Assembly (NCBI GenBank): GCA_900104375.1
Contig: LT629302.1
Coordinates: 2,692,001 to 2,756,000 of the forward strand
Source of the DNA: Flavobacteriaceae bacterium MAR_2010_188
GTDB lineage: Bacteria > Bacteroidota > Bacteroidia > Flavobacteriales > Flavobacteriaceae
Reading direction: 5' to 3'
DNA: 64,000 nt
Under the pieces are notes generated by a model. That model saw only the letters and a list, made by a program, of their open reading frames with translations. It did no database searches and had not been told where the DNA came from. The first letter of the stretch is position 1. Every line of letters starts with the position of its first letter. Positions 25,305 to 34,102 of the stretch are shown one piece after another. The translations under genes and the position numbers were made by a program.

Positions 25305-26648
25305 TTATATGGTATTTCCTTTTAGTTTTTTATAGGTGAATAATGCATTACTATCCGACAGCCTTGAGATGTAGGTGCATATGTTCAAGACATTTCGGTA
25401 TAGCGCATTTTCGGTTAAGTTTATTTTTTTGTTATATAGGTTTAATATTAGCTTGTCGTAATTAGTGGTTTTATTATTAGTATAATTTTGAAATGCAGTA
25501 AGGTAGATGTCTAATAGACCTTGCAAAACTTCATAGCCTGCAATCTCTTTATATACTACTTCTTCTGACTGGTATATATTCTCAACACTCACTTTAATGA
25601 TATCATTTATTTGAGCGCTGTATTTGCTGTTCTGAAGTAATGATGTAGAAAATGAACCGTCCAAAATCCGACTTTCATTCTGCATAAAAATTTCTACAGC
25701 TTCATTTATGAGCGTGTTTATGGAAAGTGCCCTTAAATAGCTGACCCTATCCTTAGTGGTTGAAAGCTCATTGTATTTTTTTGTGTTTATGGAGTTTCTT
25801 ACGAGATTGATCAAGTATTCTAGCGCAAACTCTTCATCAATTAGCCCTAGATTGATTCCATCTTCAAAATCGATGATGGTATAACAGATATCGTCGGCGG
25901 CTTCAACTAGAAACGTAAGTGGGTGTCTATAAAATTTTTGAGTATCGTCCTCATCATCATTCACCAACCCAAGTTCTTGGGCTACATCGATAAAGGCATT
26001 TTTTTCAGATTGAAAAAAACCATATTTCTTATCTGCAACGTGTGAGGTAGGTTTAACAGGAAGTGATTCTTTAGGATATTTCATAAATGTTCCCAAAGTG
26101 GCGTAGCTTAAACGCAATCCGCCTTCTACACCTGGTCTATTTTCGGTCAAGATTTTAAAGCCATTTGCGTTTCCCTCAAAAGAACACAAATCCTCAAATT
26201 CCTTTTCGGTTAGTTCGTCTTTGAAAATCTTTCCATTAACTGATTTAAAATAATCACCAATTGCCTTTTCTCCGGAATGGCCAAAGGGTGGGTTTCCGAT
26301 ATCATGGGCTAAAGAAGCGGCGGCTACAATGGCGCCAAAGTCATTTGACTTATAACCGTGAATATTTTCTAAATGTGGATATTTTTCAAGAATCCTTTGC
26401 CCAACTTGTCTTCCTAGCGATCTTCCTACAACACTAACTTCTAAACTATGGGTAAGGCGAGTGTGTACAAAATCCGTTTGGGAAAGGGGAATAACCTGGG
26501 TCTTGTCTTGTAAACTTCTAAACTCCGAAGAGAAGATAATCCTGTCATAATCTACCTCAAAGCCAAGACGCGTTTCATCCTGCTCCTTACGAAGCCGTTT
26601 GTTGGTGTCTCCAAAGCGTTTTAATGAAAGTAAATCTTCCCAGTTCAT
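25305..26648 (-). CDS. dgt: dGTP triphosphohydrolase (dGTPase), HD superfamily
   Basis: This enzyme hydrolyses dGTP to deoxyguanosine and triphosphate, influencing the dNTP pool. HD-domain metal ligands are in TRLTHSLEVSVVGRSLG and AASLAHDIGNPPFGHSGEKA, with a further Asp in EAADDICYTIIDFEDGI. RLRKEQDETRLGFEVDYDRI, then FSSEFRSLQDKTQV, is the family N-terminal signature. The start is placed at ATG 26648 (MNWEDLLSLKRF), the normal family start. The frame extends 14 codons further to 26690 but that extension looks unlike any dGTPase. The product is 447 residues. It is immediately upstream of the propeller gene. Confidence 0.94.
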   Translation of the reverse strand: MNWEDLLSLKRFGDTNKRLRKEQDETRLGFEVDYDRIIFSSEFRSLQDKTQVIPLSQTDFVHTRLTHSLEVSVVGRSLGRQVGQRILEKYPHLENIHGYKSNDFGAIVAAASLAHDIGNPPFGHSGEKAIGDYFKSVNGKIFKDELTEKEFEDLCSFEGNANGFKILTENRPGVEGGLRLSYATLGTFMKYPKESLPVKPTSHVADKKYGFFQSEKNAFIDVAQELGLVNDDEDDTQKFYRHPLTFLVEAADDICYTIIDFEDGINLGLIDEEFALEYLINLVRNSINTKKYNELSTTKDRVSYLRALSINTLINEAVEIFMQNESRILDGSFSTSLLQNSKYSAQINDIIKVSVENIYQSEEVVYKEIAGYEVLQGLLDIYLTAFQNYTNNKTTNYDKLILNLYNKKINLTENALYRNVLNICTYISRLSDSNALFTYKKLKGNTI

Positions 26649-26759
26649 TATGTTGATTTTCGTCAGGCAAGATAGACAATAAATCGACATTTCAAAAGAA
26701 AATTTGCATTTAATCGGGAAAATGTGCAGATAATCTATGTTTTCCTACAAAAAACCTCA

Positions 26760-26810
26760 TAACATTAGCGTAACCTTATAGTGATAAAGTGTTAACCTGT
26801 GATTAACGTT
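26760..26810 (+). promoter_or_regulatory. PHO-box-like array before the TonB receptor gene
   Basis: Four TAAC cores occur at 26760, 26771, 26793 and 26804, that is at offsets 0, 11, 33 and 44, all on one helix face. The last lies 25 nt before a -7-like TTTCTTTG (26829-26836). Direct TTAACA-type repeats with 11-bp period are the hallmark of PhoB/PhoP binding sites. The same arrangement occurs before the PiT gene. Confidence 0.6.
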
Positions 26811-26858
26811 GTCTTTACTTGTTGGTGGTTTCTTTGCACCGTTAATCAACATGATATA

Positions 26859-29705
26859 ATGAAGACCTGTTTATATATATTTTTTCTTTCGATTACCACT
26901 TTCTTTTATGGTCAGCAGACCGGTACCATATCCGGAAAAATTATTGATCAAGAATACGACAATGAACCTCTTGCCTTTGCCAATGTTCTGATTGAAGGTA
27001 CAACGACTGGCACTACTTCTGACATCGATGGACTATATACTTTTGAAAAATTAGTTATTGGGACCTATACCGTATCCTTCAGTTTTGTAGGATACGAAAC
27101 CCAAAATGTCACCGTAGAAGTTGAAGCTGATAAAGTTACAGAAGTAAACGTTACAATGGGCGCCAGCGCCGCATCTTTAGATGAAGTTCTTATTACTACA
27201 ACTACCAGAAAAGAGAGCGAAGTTGCGCTTTTAATGGATCAGAAAAAAGCGGTAGAAATTAAACAGAGTATTGGTGCTGCCGAACTTTCTAGAAAAGGGA
27301 TTAGTGACGCTGCTGGCGCCGTGGCAAAAATTTCGGGTGTCTCTAAACAAGAAGGCTCTAGCAATGTTTACGTCAGAGGTCTTGGCGACAGATACCAAAA
27401 CACAACCTTAAACGGTCTGTCACTTCCATCCAATGATATTGAAAAAAAGAATATCGACTTAAACCTATTTTCATCAGACATAATCGAGAACGTTTCAATC
27501 AGTAAGGCTTATTCATCTAGAAATTACGGTGACTTCTCTGCGGGTAATGTAGACATCACTTCCAAAGATTATAAGGGTGACGGATTCTTTGAACTTTTTG
27601 CAGGTTCGTCAGTCAATACTAATGCTATCGGAGAAAATTTCGTCAGAAATGAAGGAACTGGTTACTTTGGTGATTACCAAAGATATTCTCACAACCCGTT
27701 TGCCGTCATACTTTCACACGGATTTGATCCTGTAAGCGCGGATACCCCAATCAATATTGAATTTGGTGGCGCCTTCGGAAAAAGTTTCGACTTTAAAAAC
27801 GGGAGCAGACTAAGTATTTACGGTACTGGTTCCTTTGGTAATGCCTATGAATATAGAAGAGGTTCTAACATTGACTATACTAATGTAGAAAAGAAGGCCT
27901 TTGAAGATGCTGAAGAATTTGAGTATGGCACCAAGATTACAGGTATGCTTACCGCGAACTATAAAATTGATAATAACAGTTCATTAAAATATAATTCTCT
28001 CTTCATCAACAGTTCTTCTGATGTGGTTGGTTATTTCGGGATTGATGGCGGAGGTAGAAACCGTGATGCCATCGCAGATACAGAAAAAGGGTTCTATCAG
28101 ATGAATGCTCAGTTCGACCAAAACATGATTTTCGTTAACCAATTATTGGGTAGCCATAATTATGAAAATATCGAAATAGATTGGGGCGTTGGTTACAATT
28201 ATGTTTCGGCCCAACAGCCAGATAGAAAAAGAATCAGTTTAGAGAGATACGATACGCTCTTTGATAATGACCAAAATACCAATCCATTCTTCTATAGTAA
28301 CGTAGATTATGACAATCAAAGGTATTTTCAAGATATTGAAGATGAAGAAATAAACGGGAAACTAAATTTTGCCTACCTCCCATCGGAAAAAGTGAAATTC
28401 AATATTGGATATAACGGTCGTAGCAAAGAACGGGGTTTTAACAACATTCGCTATGGATACGATATCATTGCTCCAAATACTCAAATAAGCGATCCTAATA
28501 ATCTTGATGCGTTTTTCACCTTAGAGAATCTTAACCTGAATAGTACTGACGATGGTTTTTATGAAATTACCGTGATTAACAACATCCCTGGCCAGAGCAA
28601 CACCAACCGTCCAGGCCTCTCAGAAAACATCTATACCGGCAAGCTAAATATTTACGCCGGCTATGTAAATGCAGAGATAAATGCTTCAGACAAATGGTTG
28701 TTTATCCCTGGAGTGCGTTTAGAATCTATAGAACAAGAAATTGCTTACGATGTGATTAACTTGGGTAGCCAAGGGCAGAATGATATCGCCGTAAACGAAA
28801 CGGTGGCATTACCTAGTTTGAGTATAAAATATGCGCTAAGTGAAGATTCTAATCTAAGATTTTCTGCCAGCCAAACCATCTCTTTACCAGAATTTAAAGA
28901 AGTGGCGCCATTCGTTTACGAAGGTGTGTCACAGAGAATTGGTGGTAACCCAGATTTATTAGGAAGAAGCGCAGACCTCAATTATAACAATGTTAAGGAT
29001 GTTTCTTATTCTAAAATCCTGAACCTAGACCTTAAATACGAATGGTTTATGAGCAGCAGCGAAATCTTTTCGGTTGCCGGATTTTATAAGAGCATTAAAG
29101 ACCCTGTTAACTTGGTAGTGGCATTTGATGCTACCGGAACACAACGTTTCTTTAGGACTGGCGACTTAGCGCAAGTCTATGGGATTGAAGCTGAGATTAG
29201 AAAAAATCTCTTAATGGACGAGGAAGCGAATAGCGTGCTTTCCGTTGGCTTCAATGCCACCTATATGAAGACCGAGCAAGACCTTTATGATAATATCAAC
29301 GGTACTTATTCTGTGAGCTTCAACAAGGATAAAGAAGAATTGCAAGGTGCTTCACCTTTTATCATTAACGCAGATTTAAGCTATTCTCCAAGTTTTGGCG
29401 AATACAAGCCTACTGCAAACTTAGTGTTTTCTTACTTCGATGATAGAATCGATGCGCTAGGTTCTGGTCAACTTGGGAACGTTATCGAAAAAGGAATCCC
29501 AACGATTGATTTCATTTTAAAGAACAAGATTTCAGAAAAGTTTGAAATCAACTTCGCAGCTAAAAATTTACTTAACCCAACCATACAATACATTAGAGAA
29601 GGAACCTCTGTAGGCGATGTCTTGGTAACTTCACCTAACGGAAAGGATGTTACAGATTACAAACGCGGATTGGATATTGGCCTTCAGCTTAAATATAACT
29701 TTTAA
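26859..29705 (+). CDS. TonB-dependent receptor with carboxypeptidase-like N-terminal domain
   Basis: This is an outer-membrane active-transport receptor of 948 residues from ATG 26859 (MKTCLYIFFLSITTFFYGQQ, a signal peptide). The upstream in-frame GTG at 26799 overlaps the promoter and is rejected. After the signal come a CarboxypepD_reg-like domain (GTISGKIIDQEYDNEPLAFA, about 23-110), a plug (about 120-250, NVYVRGLGDRYQNTTLNGL) and a 22-strand-like barrel ending in LKYNF. No TonB box could be assigned. It is followed after 44 nt by a beta-helix lipoprotein, not by a SusD. The PHO-box-like array upstream suggests induction by phosphate limitation, so the ligand may be a phosphate compound; this is inference. 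Confidence 0.88.
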   Translation: MKTCLYIFFLSITTFFYGQQTGTISGKIIDQEYDNEPLAFANVLIEGTTTGTTSDIDGLYTFEKLVIGTYTVSFSFVGYETQNVTVEVEADKVTEVNVTMGASAASLDEVLITTTTRKESEVALLMDQKKAVEIKQSIGAAELSRKGISDAAGAVAKISGVSKQEGSSNVYVRGLGDRYQNTTLNGLSLPSNDIEKKNIDLNLFSSDIIENVSISKAYSSRNYGDFSAGNVDITSKDYKGDGFFELFAGSSVNTNAIGENFVRNEGTGYFGDYQRYSHNPFAVILSHGFDPVSADTPINIEFGGAFGKSFDFKNGSRLSIYGTGSFGNAYEYRRGSNIDYTNVEKKAFEDAEEFEYGTKITGMLTANYKIDNNSSLKYNSLFINSSSDVVGYFGIDGGGRNRDAIADTEKGFYQMNAQFDQNMIFVNQLLGSHNYENIEIDWGVGYNYVSAQQPDRKRISLERYDTLFDNDQNTNPFFYSNVDYDNQRYFQDIEDEEINGKLNFAYLPSEKVKFNIGYNGRSKERGFNNIRYGYDIIAPNTQISDPNNLDAFFTLENLNLNSTDDGFYEITVINNIPGQSNTNRPGLSENIYTGKLNIYAGYVNAEINASDKWLFIPGVRLESIEQEIAYDVINLGSQGQNDIAVNETVALPSLSIKYALSEDSNLRFSASQTISLPEFKEVAPFVYEGVSQRIGGNPDLLGRSADLNYNNVKDVSYSKILNLDLKYEWFMSSSEIFSVAGFYKSIKDPVNLVVAFDATGTQRFFRTGDLAQVYGIEAEIRKNLLMDEEANSVLSVGFNATYMKTEQDLYDNINGTYSVSFNKDKEELQGASPFIINADLSYSPSFGEYKPTANLVFSYFDDRIDALGSGQLGNVIEKGIPTIDFILKNKISEKFEINFAAKNLLNPTIQYIREGTSVGDVLVTSPNGKDVTDYKRGLDIGLQLKYNF

Positions 29706-29749
29706 CACAAACGCTAGAAACCATAGAATTTAAAACTAAACTTGAAAAA

Positions 29750-30970
29750 ATGAAAAATAACTTTTTACTAGGATTGGCAATTTTCGCAGTAATGCTGAAT
29801 TCTTGCTCATCAGACGATACCGCTGACATCATAATCACAGATAACAGCACAACAAATAATACGACCAATAACAGCACAGATGGCGGGACAGGAGAACCTG
29901 ATGACACTTCGATTGCTATAGCAGCCGCAACTTATTCTTCAGATTTAAACCTTTTAGAAAATAAAACCTATACAATTGATGGCCCAGTTATTATGTCTTC
30001 TGGTACAACTTTAGTAATCGGCAAAGGTGTAACCATAAAAGCTGCTGCAACAGGAGCAGATGTATATGTTGCTATTTCACAAGGAGCTAACATCATTGCA
30101 AACGGTACTGCAGACGCACCCATCGTTATGACTTCTTCTGCATCTAGTCCACAAGCTGGCGACTGGGGAGGACTTATAGTTCTAGGAAGCGCTCCAATAA
30201 ATTCTGTAACAGGAACTGCAACTTCTACTTCGGAAATTGCTAGTTTACCTTACGGTGGAACCAATGCAGCAGACGACTCCGGTATCTTAAGATATGTTAG
30301 AGTTGAATATTCTGGTGGTGCTGCAGATGGACAATCAGAAAACAATGGTTTTTCATTCTACGGAGTAGGTAATGGAACAACGGTAGAATATATCCAAGCA
30401 TTTGAAGGTAAAGATGACGGAATCGAATTCTTCGGAGGAACGGTCAATGTGGATTATGTATCTGTAATCAATGCACAAGATGATTCTATCGATTGGACCG
30501 AAGGTTACTCTGGAATGATTACTAATGCTTACGTTAAGCATGGTGCAGAACACGATAAAGGTATTGAAGCAGATGGTTATAATACCGATATCGGAAATAA
30601 TTCTAGCCCAATCTTCTGGTCTAAACCAACATTGACCAACGTTACTATTATCGGTGTTGGTAATACCGAAGGTACAGAAGCGGTAAGACTTAGAGCAGGA
30701 ACCCAAGGAATTTTCAATAATATACTGATCAATGGATTCGAAGAAGGTTTTGATCTTGATGGTGATGCTGGTGCAGACAGCGCTAACCCAACCGGGACAG
30801 GAGTCTTAAACGGAGATTTAAAAATAACCGATGTTACTTTTGAAAATGTTACCGTAAAAGTTAAAAACGATACAGGTGAAACCTTTGCAGATTCTGTACT
30901 TATCTCTGGTGATGGTAACGGAACCGGTACAAATTATGCAACTTGGGGATCAGGTTGGACAAGAAATTAA
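29750..30970 (+). CDS. Surface lipoprotein with parallel beta-helix, 406 aa
   Basis: A lipobox (AVMLNSC, Cys about residue 19) is followed by SSDD, typical of Bacteroidota lipoproteins, and then a low-complexity Thr/Asn/Ser/Gly/Asp linker (about 24-55, TTNNTTNNSTDGG), suggesting a surface-exposed tether. The rest consists of short repeated strand motifs (TLVIGKGVTIKAAATGADVY, DWGGLIVLGSAPIN, GNGTTVEYIQAFEGKDDGIE), like a right-handed parallel beta-helix. It follows the TonB receptor by 44 nt and ends before a terminator, so the two form one unit. No catalytic motif is evident. A substrate-capture or surface-binding role for the receptor is plausible but unproven. Confidence 0.8.
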   Translation: MKNNFLLGLAIFAVMLNSCSSDDTADIIITDNSTTNNTTNNSTDGGTGEPDDTSIAIAAATYSSDLNLLENKTYTIDGPVIMSSGTTLVIGKGVTIKAAATGADVYVAISQGANIIANGTADAPIVMTSSASSPQAGDWGGLIVLGSAPINSVTGTATSTSEIASLPYGGTNAADDSGILRYVRVEYSGGAADGQSENNGFSFYGVGNGTTVEYIQAFEGKDDGIEFFGGTVNVDYVSVINAQDDSIDWTEGYSGMITNAYVKHGAEHDKGIEADGYNTDIGNNSSPIFWSKPTLTNVTIIGVGNTEGTEAVRLRAGTQGIFNNILINGFEEGFDLDGDAGADSANPTGTGVLNGDLKITDVTFENVTVKVKNDTGETFADSVLISGDGNGTGTNYATWGSGWTRN

Positions 30971-31000
30971 ATAATTATAATTAGCCCTATTGAAATTGAA

Positions 31001-31031
31001 TGCTTCCTACTCTTGGTAGGAGGCATTTTTT
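31001..31031 (+). terminator. Intrinsic terminator of the receptor-lipoprotein operon
   Basis: Stem TGCTTCCTAC / GTAGGAGGCA (one G-T pair), loop TCTTG, followed by six T. Confidence 0.9.
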
Positions 31032-31046
31032 GTTTGGAATATCCTT

Positions 31047-31091
31047 AAAAATAAAAAGCATCCCGCCAATGACGGGATGCTTTTTATTTTT
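31047..31091. terminator. Bidirectional intrinsic terminator
   Basis: A 19-bp perfect inverted repeat with core AGCATCCCG / CGGGATGCT and A/T-rich ends (AAAAATAAAAA and TTTTTATTTTT) around a 7-nt loop. It can serve the minus-strand gene ending at 31106 and back up the terminator at 31001. Confidence 0.88.
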
Positions 31092-31105
31092 GTGTGTTTA
31101 GAAAT

Positions 31106-31465
31106 TTAATTGTTAACTGCAAGGGAAGTATCATCTTTCCACTCACGTACACTAACAATTGAATTGTTGCTGTAATCTACCTCTTTTAAAGTTTCATTTA
31201 TCCAATAAAACCATTTGCCAACTTTTTTACCATGATCATAAGTTGCTGATACTATCTTTTCGCCGTCTGTGTTAAAGGTCAACCAATCTCCCTGCAACTT
31301 TCCATCTAGAGTATAGCTGCCTGTCTGGCTAACAACTCCATTGTCGTGAAAATAAGTTACATCAATAAGATTTGTTTCATTGTTCAAAGTAACCTCACGG
31401 TCTTTTTGAGCAAAACAACCAACACCGATCAACAGAAAGGATAGTGTTAAAAATAAGTTCTTCAT
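31106..31465 (-). CDS. Secreted MORN/YwqK-like repeat protein, 119 aa
   Basis: A signal peptide (FLTLSFLLIGVGCFAQ, about residues 4-19) precedes three short repeats of the toxin-antitoxin YwqK/MORN-variant type: VTYFHDNGVVSQTGSYTLDG, DWLTFNTDGEKIVSATYDHG and GKWFYWINETLKEVDYSNN. Such repeats build a small beta-sheet surface in the periplasm or on the outer membrane. Despite the family label there is no sign of an antitoxin role. It is divergent from the putative RNA and porin operon, and the TAAC array at 31506-31542 lies in its upstream region, so it could share phosphate control. Confidence 0.75.
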   Translation of the reverse strand: MKNLFLTLSFLLIGVGCFAQKDREVTLNNETNLIDVTYFHDNGVVSQTGSYTLDGKLQGDWLTFNTDGEKIVSATYDHGKKVGKWFYWINETLKEVDYSNNSIVSVREWKDDTSLAVNN

Positions 31466-31505
31466 GATATGGATTTTTAAATATGTATTAAATGTACATC
31501 ATCCA

Positions 31506-31542
31506 TAACATTAAAACAATGATTTGGTAACATTAATTTAAC
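31506..31542 (+). promoter_or_regulatory. PHO-box-like array in the 31466-31844 intergenic region
   Basis: TAACATT-type cores at 31506, 31528 and 31539, at offsets 0, 22 and 33, all multiples of 11 bp and on the plus strand. A weak -7-like TATCAATG lies 26 nt after the last core (31565). Confidence 0.5.
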
Positions 31543-31576
31543 ATTGAAAATTTATTTTATTGTTTATCAATGTTTT

Positions 31577-31766
31577 AAATAAATTATAAGAAGATTCCCA
31601 AGCTTAATGATTATTTAATGTTAGGGATACATTCTAATTAAATCATACGTTGATATTTGCCATATGTTTTAAAACATAACATTTAGATATTCATGTAATC
31701 CATCAGTTTTTGTCAACTATATTACTATGATTTCTAAGGACTGCCTTTGGCCAAGGCAGTTTTTTA
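31577..31766 (+). ncRNA. Candidate phosphate-regulated small RNA (approximate 5' end)
   Basis: This 190-bp stretch has no convincing open reading frame yet lies between a PHO-box-like array and a strong plus-strand terminator, with the next plus gene starting 79 bp later from its own promoter. The 5' end is a guess from the -7-like TATCAATG at 31565; a second possibility is GATATTTG at 31652, giving about 105 nt. A perfect 14-bp palindrome ATGTTTTAAAACAT lies at 31664-31677. The alternative is a long leader or attenuator of the porin-pst operon. Confidence 0.35.
31740..31766 (+). terminator. Orphan intrinsic terminator upstream of the porin-pst promoter
   Basis: Stem ACTGCCTT / AAGGCAGT, loop TGGCC, followed by six T. 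No plus-strand gene precedes it (the neighbour at 31106-31465 reads leftward), so it must end an unannotated RNA. Confidence 0.85.
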
Positions 31767-31786
31767 TTGAAAATAATTCACTTAGG

Positions 31787-31819
31787 AAACATTCTGTTAA
31801 CATTAGTTTCAGACTTTTG
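31787..31819 (+). promoter_or_regulatory. Porin-pst operon promoter with PHO-box-like repeat
   Basis: AAACATT (31787) and TAACATT (31798) are spaced by 11 bp; the first is 25 nt before a -7-like GACTTTTG (31812-31819), one mismatch from TAnnTTTG. This spacing equals that seen before the TonB receptor and PiT genes. Confidence 0.5.
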
Positions 31820-31844
31820 CAGCGACAAAAACTGATAATTAATA

Positions 31845-33047
31845 ATGAAATCCAGAATATTTGTAGCATTTGCGGGCCTTCTAGTCTGCTATAATGCCAC
31901 TTCACAAACCATTGAAACTCCCACATTTGGTAAAGGAATTTTAAATTTAAAAGCGAAAGACAGTAGCTGGACAATGAATTTCGCAGCACGTATGCAGTTC
32001 CTTGGCACCTCGGAATGGCAAGAAGAAGACGGCCAATTAACGGAGGCTCAGACCAATTTTTTAATAAGGCGCGCGCGTTTAAAATTTGGTGGATACGCGT
32101 TTTCACCAAAATTGGAATACAAACTAGAACTTGGGCTCTCTAATAGAGACATTGCTGGTGTATCAGAGTTTACAAGTGATTCCCCAAATTATATTATGGA
32201 TGCCGTTGTGAAGTATAACTTCTATGAGAATTTCGAAATTTGGTTCGGACAGACCAAATTGCCTGGTAATAGGGAAAGGGTGATATCATCTGGTAATCTA
32301 ACTCTTGTAGATCGATCCTTATTAAACAGTATATACAATATTGATCGGGACGTAGGATTACAACTACATCACCTAATTGATGTTTCAGATAGGTTTGTAA
32401 TAAAGGAAGTTTTTGCCTTATCTCAAGGTGAAGGAAGAAATATTACTACCGGCAATCTAGGTGGTCATCAGTATACGGCCAGGTTAGAAGCGCTTCCCTT
32501 TGGCGATTTTAAAGGTGGAGGTGACTATGAAGGTTCGGACCTAGACAGGGAACCAACCCCAAAATTAGCAATAGGGGCAACATATGACTTTAATAACAAT
32601 GCGGTAAAAAATAGAAGCAACCAAGGAAGTTATATGGTAACAGATAATGGCTTTTACGAGACGGATATTACGACCATATTTCTAGATGCTATGTTTAAAT
32701 ATCAAGGTTTCAGTATTATGGCAGAATATGCACATCGAGATGCAGATGACCCATTCGCAAAAAATGAAGACGGCAGTCTTACTGGAGCCATCGTTCAAGT
32801 TGGGAAAGCTTATAATTTCCAGGCGAGTTATTTATTTAAAAATGATTGGGAAATCACGGGGAGATATACAGATATAGCTTTGGATAAAAATATTACTGGG
32901 CGAGGTACTGAAGATCAATACACATTAGGATTATCCAAATTTTTAGTAGGGCATAATTTAAAGGTCCAATCAGATCTTTCTTATCTTGATACAGCCAATG
33001 GGAACAATGAACTGATGTACAGATTACAATTTGACATTCATTTCTAA
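31845..33047 (+). CDS. Phosphate-selective porin (OprO/OprP-like), 400 aa
   Basis: This is an outer-membrane anion porin. A signal peptide (about residues 1-20, [17 protein letters not shown]) is followed by the family pattern [18 protein letters not shown], then [20 protein letters not shown], with alternating strand residues throughout and a terminal aromatic (FDIHF), typical of barrels inserted by the BAM machinery. [20 protein letters not shown] corresponds to a conserved porin O/P region. It is the first gene of the porin-pstSCAB-phoU operon (29 nt before pstS), which strongly supports phosphate as substrate. It would pass phosphate across the outer membrane to PstS. Confidence 0.9.
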   Translation: MKSRIFVAFAGLLVCYNATSQTIETPTFGKGILNLKAKDSSWTMNFAARMQFLGTSEWQEEDGQLTEAQTNFLIRRARLKFGGYAFSPKLEYKLELGLSNRDIAGVSEFTSDSPNYIMDAVVKYNFYENFEIWFGQTKLPGNRERVISSGNLTLVDRSLLNSIYNIDRDVGLQLHHLIDVSDRFVIKEVFALSQGEGRNITTGNLGGHQYTARLEALPFGDFKGGGDYEGSDLDREPTPKLAIGATYDFNNNAVKNRSNQGSYMVTDNGFYETDITTIFLDAMFKYQGFSIMAEYAHRDADDPFAKNEDGSLTGAIVQVGKAYNFQASYLFKNDWEITGRYTDIALDKNITGRGTEDQYTLGLSKFLVGHNLKVQSDLSYLDTANGNNELMYRLQFDIHF

Positions 33048-33076
33048 AAATAAATAATTATTTACTCTTAAATTAT

Positions 33077-34027
33077 ATGAAAAAACAACTTTTAATCATG
33101 CTTGTTGCCGTTTTAGCAATGAGTTGCGGAGACAATAAAAAATCAACAGAAACTTCTGAATCCGAGGCATTGTCAGGTACTATCCAAGTAGATGGATCTA
33201 GTACAGTCTTTCCTATTACTGAAGCTGTAGCTGAAGAATATAGAACAGAGCAACCAGAAGTTAAGGTCACTATCGGGGTTTCTGGAACAGGTGGTGGATT
33301 TAATAAATTCTCTAGAGGCGAAACACATATTTCTAACGCTTCTAGACCCATTAAAGACATAGAAATTGAAGCGTGCAAGGCCAACAACATTAGTTATATT
33401 GAACTAGAAGTTGCATACGATGGACTTGCAGTTCTTGTAAACCCCGAAAACACTTGGGTAGATAGTTTTACAGTTGAAGAACTAAAGAAAATCTGGGAAC
33501 CAGCTGCACAAGGAAAAATCATGAAATGGAATCAAATTCGTCCAGAATGGCCAAATGAAGAAATCCATTTGTTCGGCCCCGGAGTTGCTTCTGGTACTTA
33601 CGACTATTTTACTGAAGCAATTGTTGGCAAGAGTGGTTCAAGTAGGGGCGATTTTACGGCGAGTGAGGACGACCATGTTTTAGTTCAAGGCATTGCAGGA
33701 GATAAATACGGTTTAGGTTTTTTTGGATTAGCTTATTATACTGAAAATTCCGATAAATTAACTTTGATTGGTGTTAACAATGGAACTGATGTAGTTAAAC
33801 CATCATTGGAAACTGTCAGCAATGGCACCTACACGCCCTTATCACGACCTTTATTTATCTATGTGAACAGTACCTCTGTTAAATCACCTGAAGTTGTAGA
33901 TTTTGTAAATTTCTACTTAAACAATGGGGCTGAGTTATCTGAAGATGTAGGGTACATTGCATTACCATCAGATATCTATGAAAAGCAGAAAGAGAACTTT
34001 AAAACTTTTGTTGAAAAGAACAAATAA
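33077..34027 (+). CDS. pstS: Phosphate ABC transporter substrate-binding lipoprotein PstS
   Basis: This high-affinity periplasmic phosphate-binding protein is 316 residues long. A lipobox (LAMSC, Cys about residue 16) anchors it to the membrane. The phosphate-binding motifs [38 protein letters not shown] (about 75-94) and [17 protein letters not shown] are typical of PstS. Length is normal. A perfect terminator hairpin follows immediately, before pstC, so PstS is expected to be made in excess of the membrane components. Confidence 0.95.
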   Translation: MKKQLLIMLVAVLAMSCGDNKKSTETSESEALSGTIQVDGSSTVFPITEAVAEEYRTEQPEVKVTIGVSGTGGGFNKFSRGETHISNASRPIKDIEIEACKANNISYIELEVAYDGLAVLVNPENTWVDSFTVEELKKIWEPAAQGKIMKWNQIRPEWPNEEIHLFGPGVASGTYDYFTEAIVGKSGSSRGDFTASEDDHVLVQGIAGDKYGLGFFGLAYYTENSDKLTLIGVNNGTDVVKPSLETVSNGTYTPLSRPLFIYVNSTSVKSPEVVDFVNFYLNNGAELSEDVGYIALPSDIYEKQKENFKTFVEKNK

Positions 34028-34043
34028 GCAAAAGTTTTTAGAG

Positions 34044-34081
34044 GAAGATCAGATGTTAAATATACATCTGATCTTCTTTTT
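34044..34081 (+). terminator. Intra-operon terminator between pstS and pstC
   Basis: Perfect 13-bp stem GAAGATCAGATGT / ACATCTGATCTTC, loop TAAATAT, followed by five T. Read-through would be needed to reach pstC, unless an internal promoter exists. Confidence 0.9.
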
Positions 34082-34102
34082 ATTGATAAATATTTACTGC
34101 TG

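Noticed and set aside
26799-26858. 20-residue N-terminal extension of the TonB receptor from a GTG
   Set aside because: It covers the -7 region and would bury the signal peptide that begins at 26859.
31106-31465. Antitoxin of a toxin-antitoxin pair
   Set aside because: The YwqK family label is historical; the protein has a signal peptide and no toxin gene adjoins.
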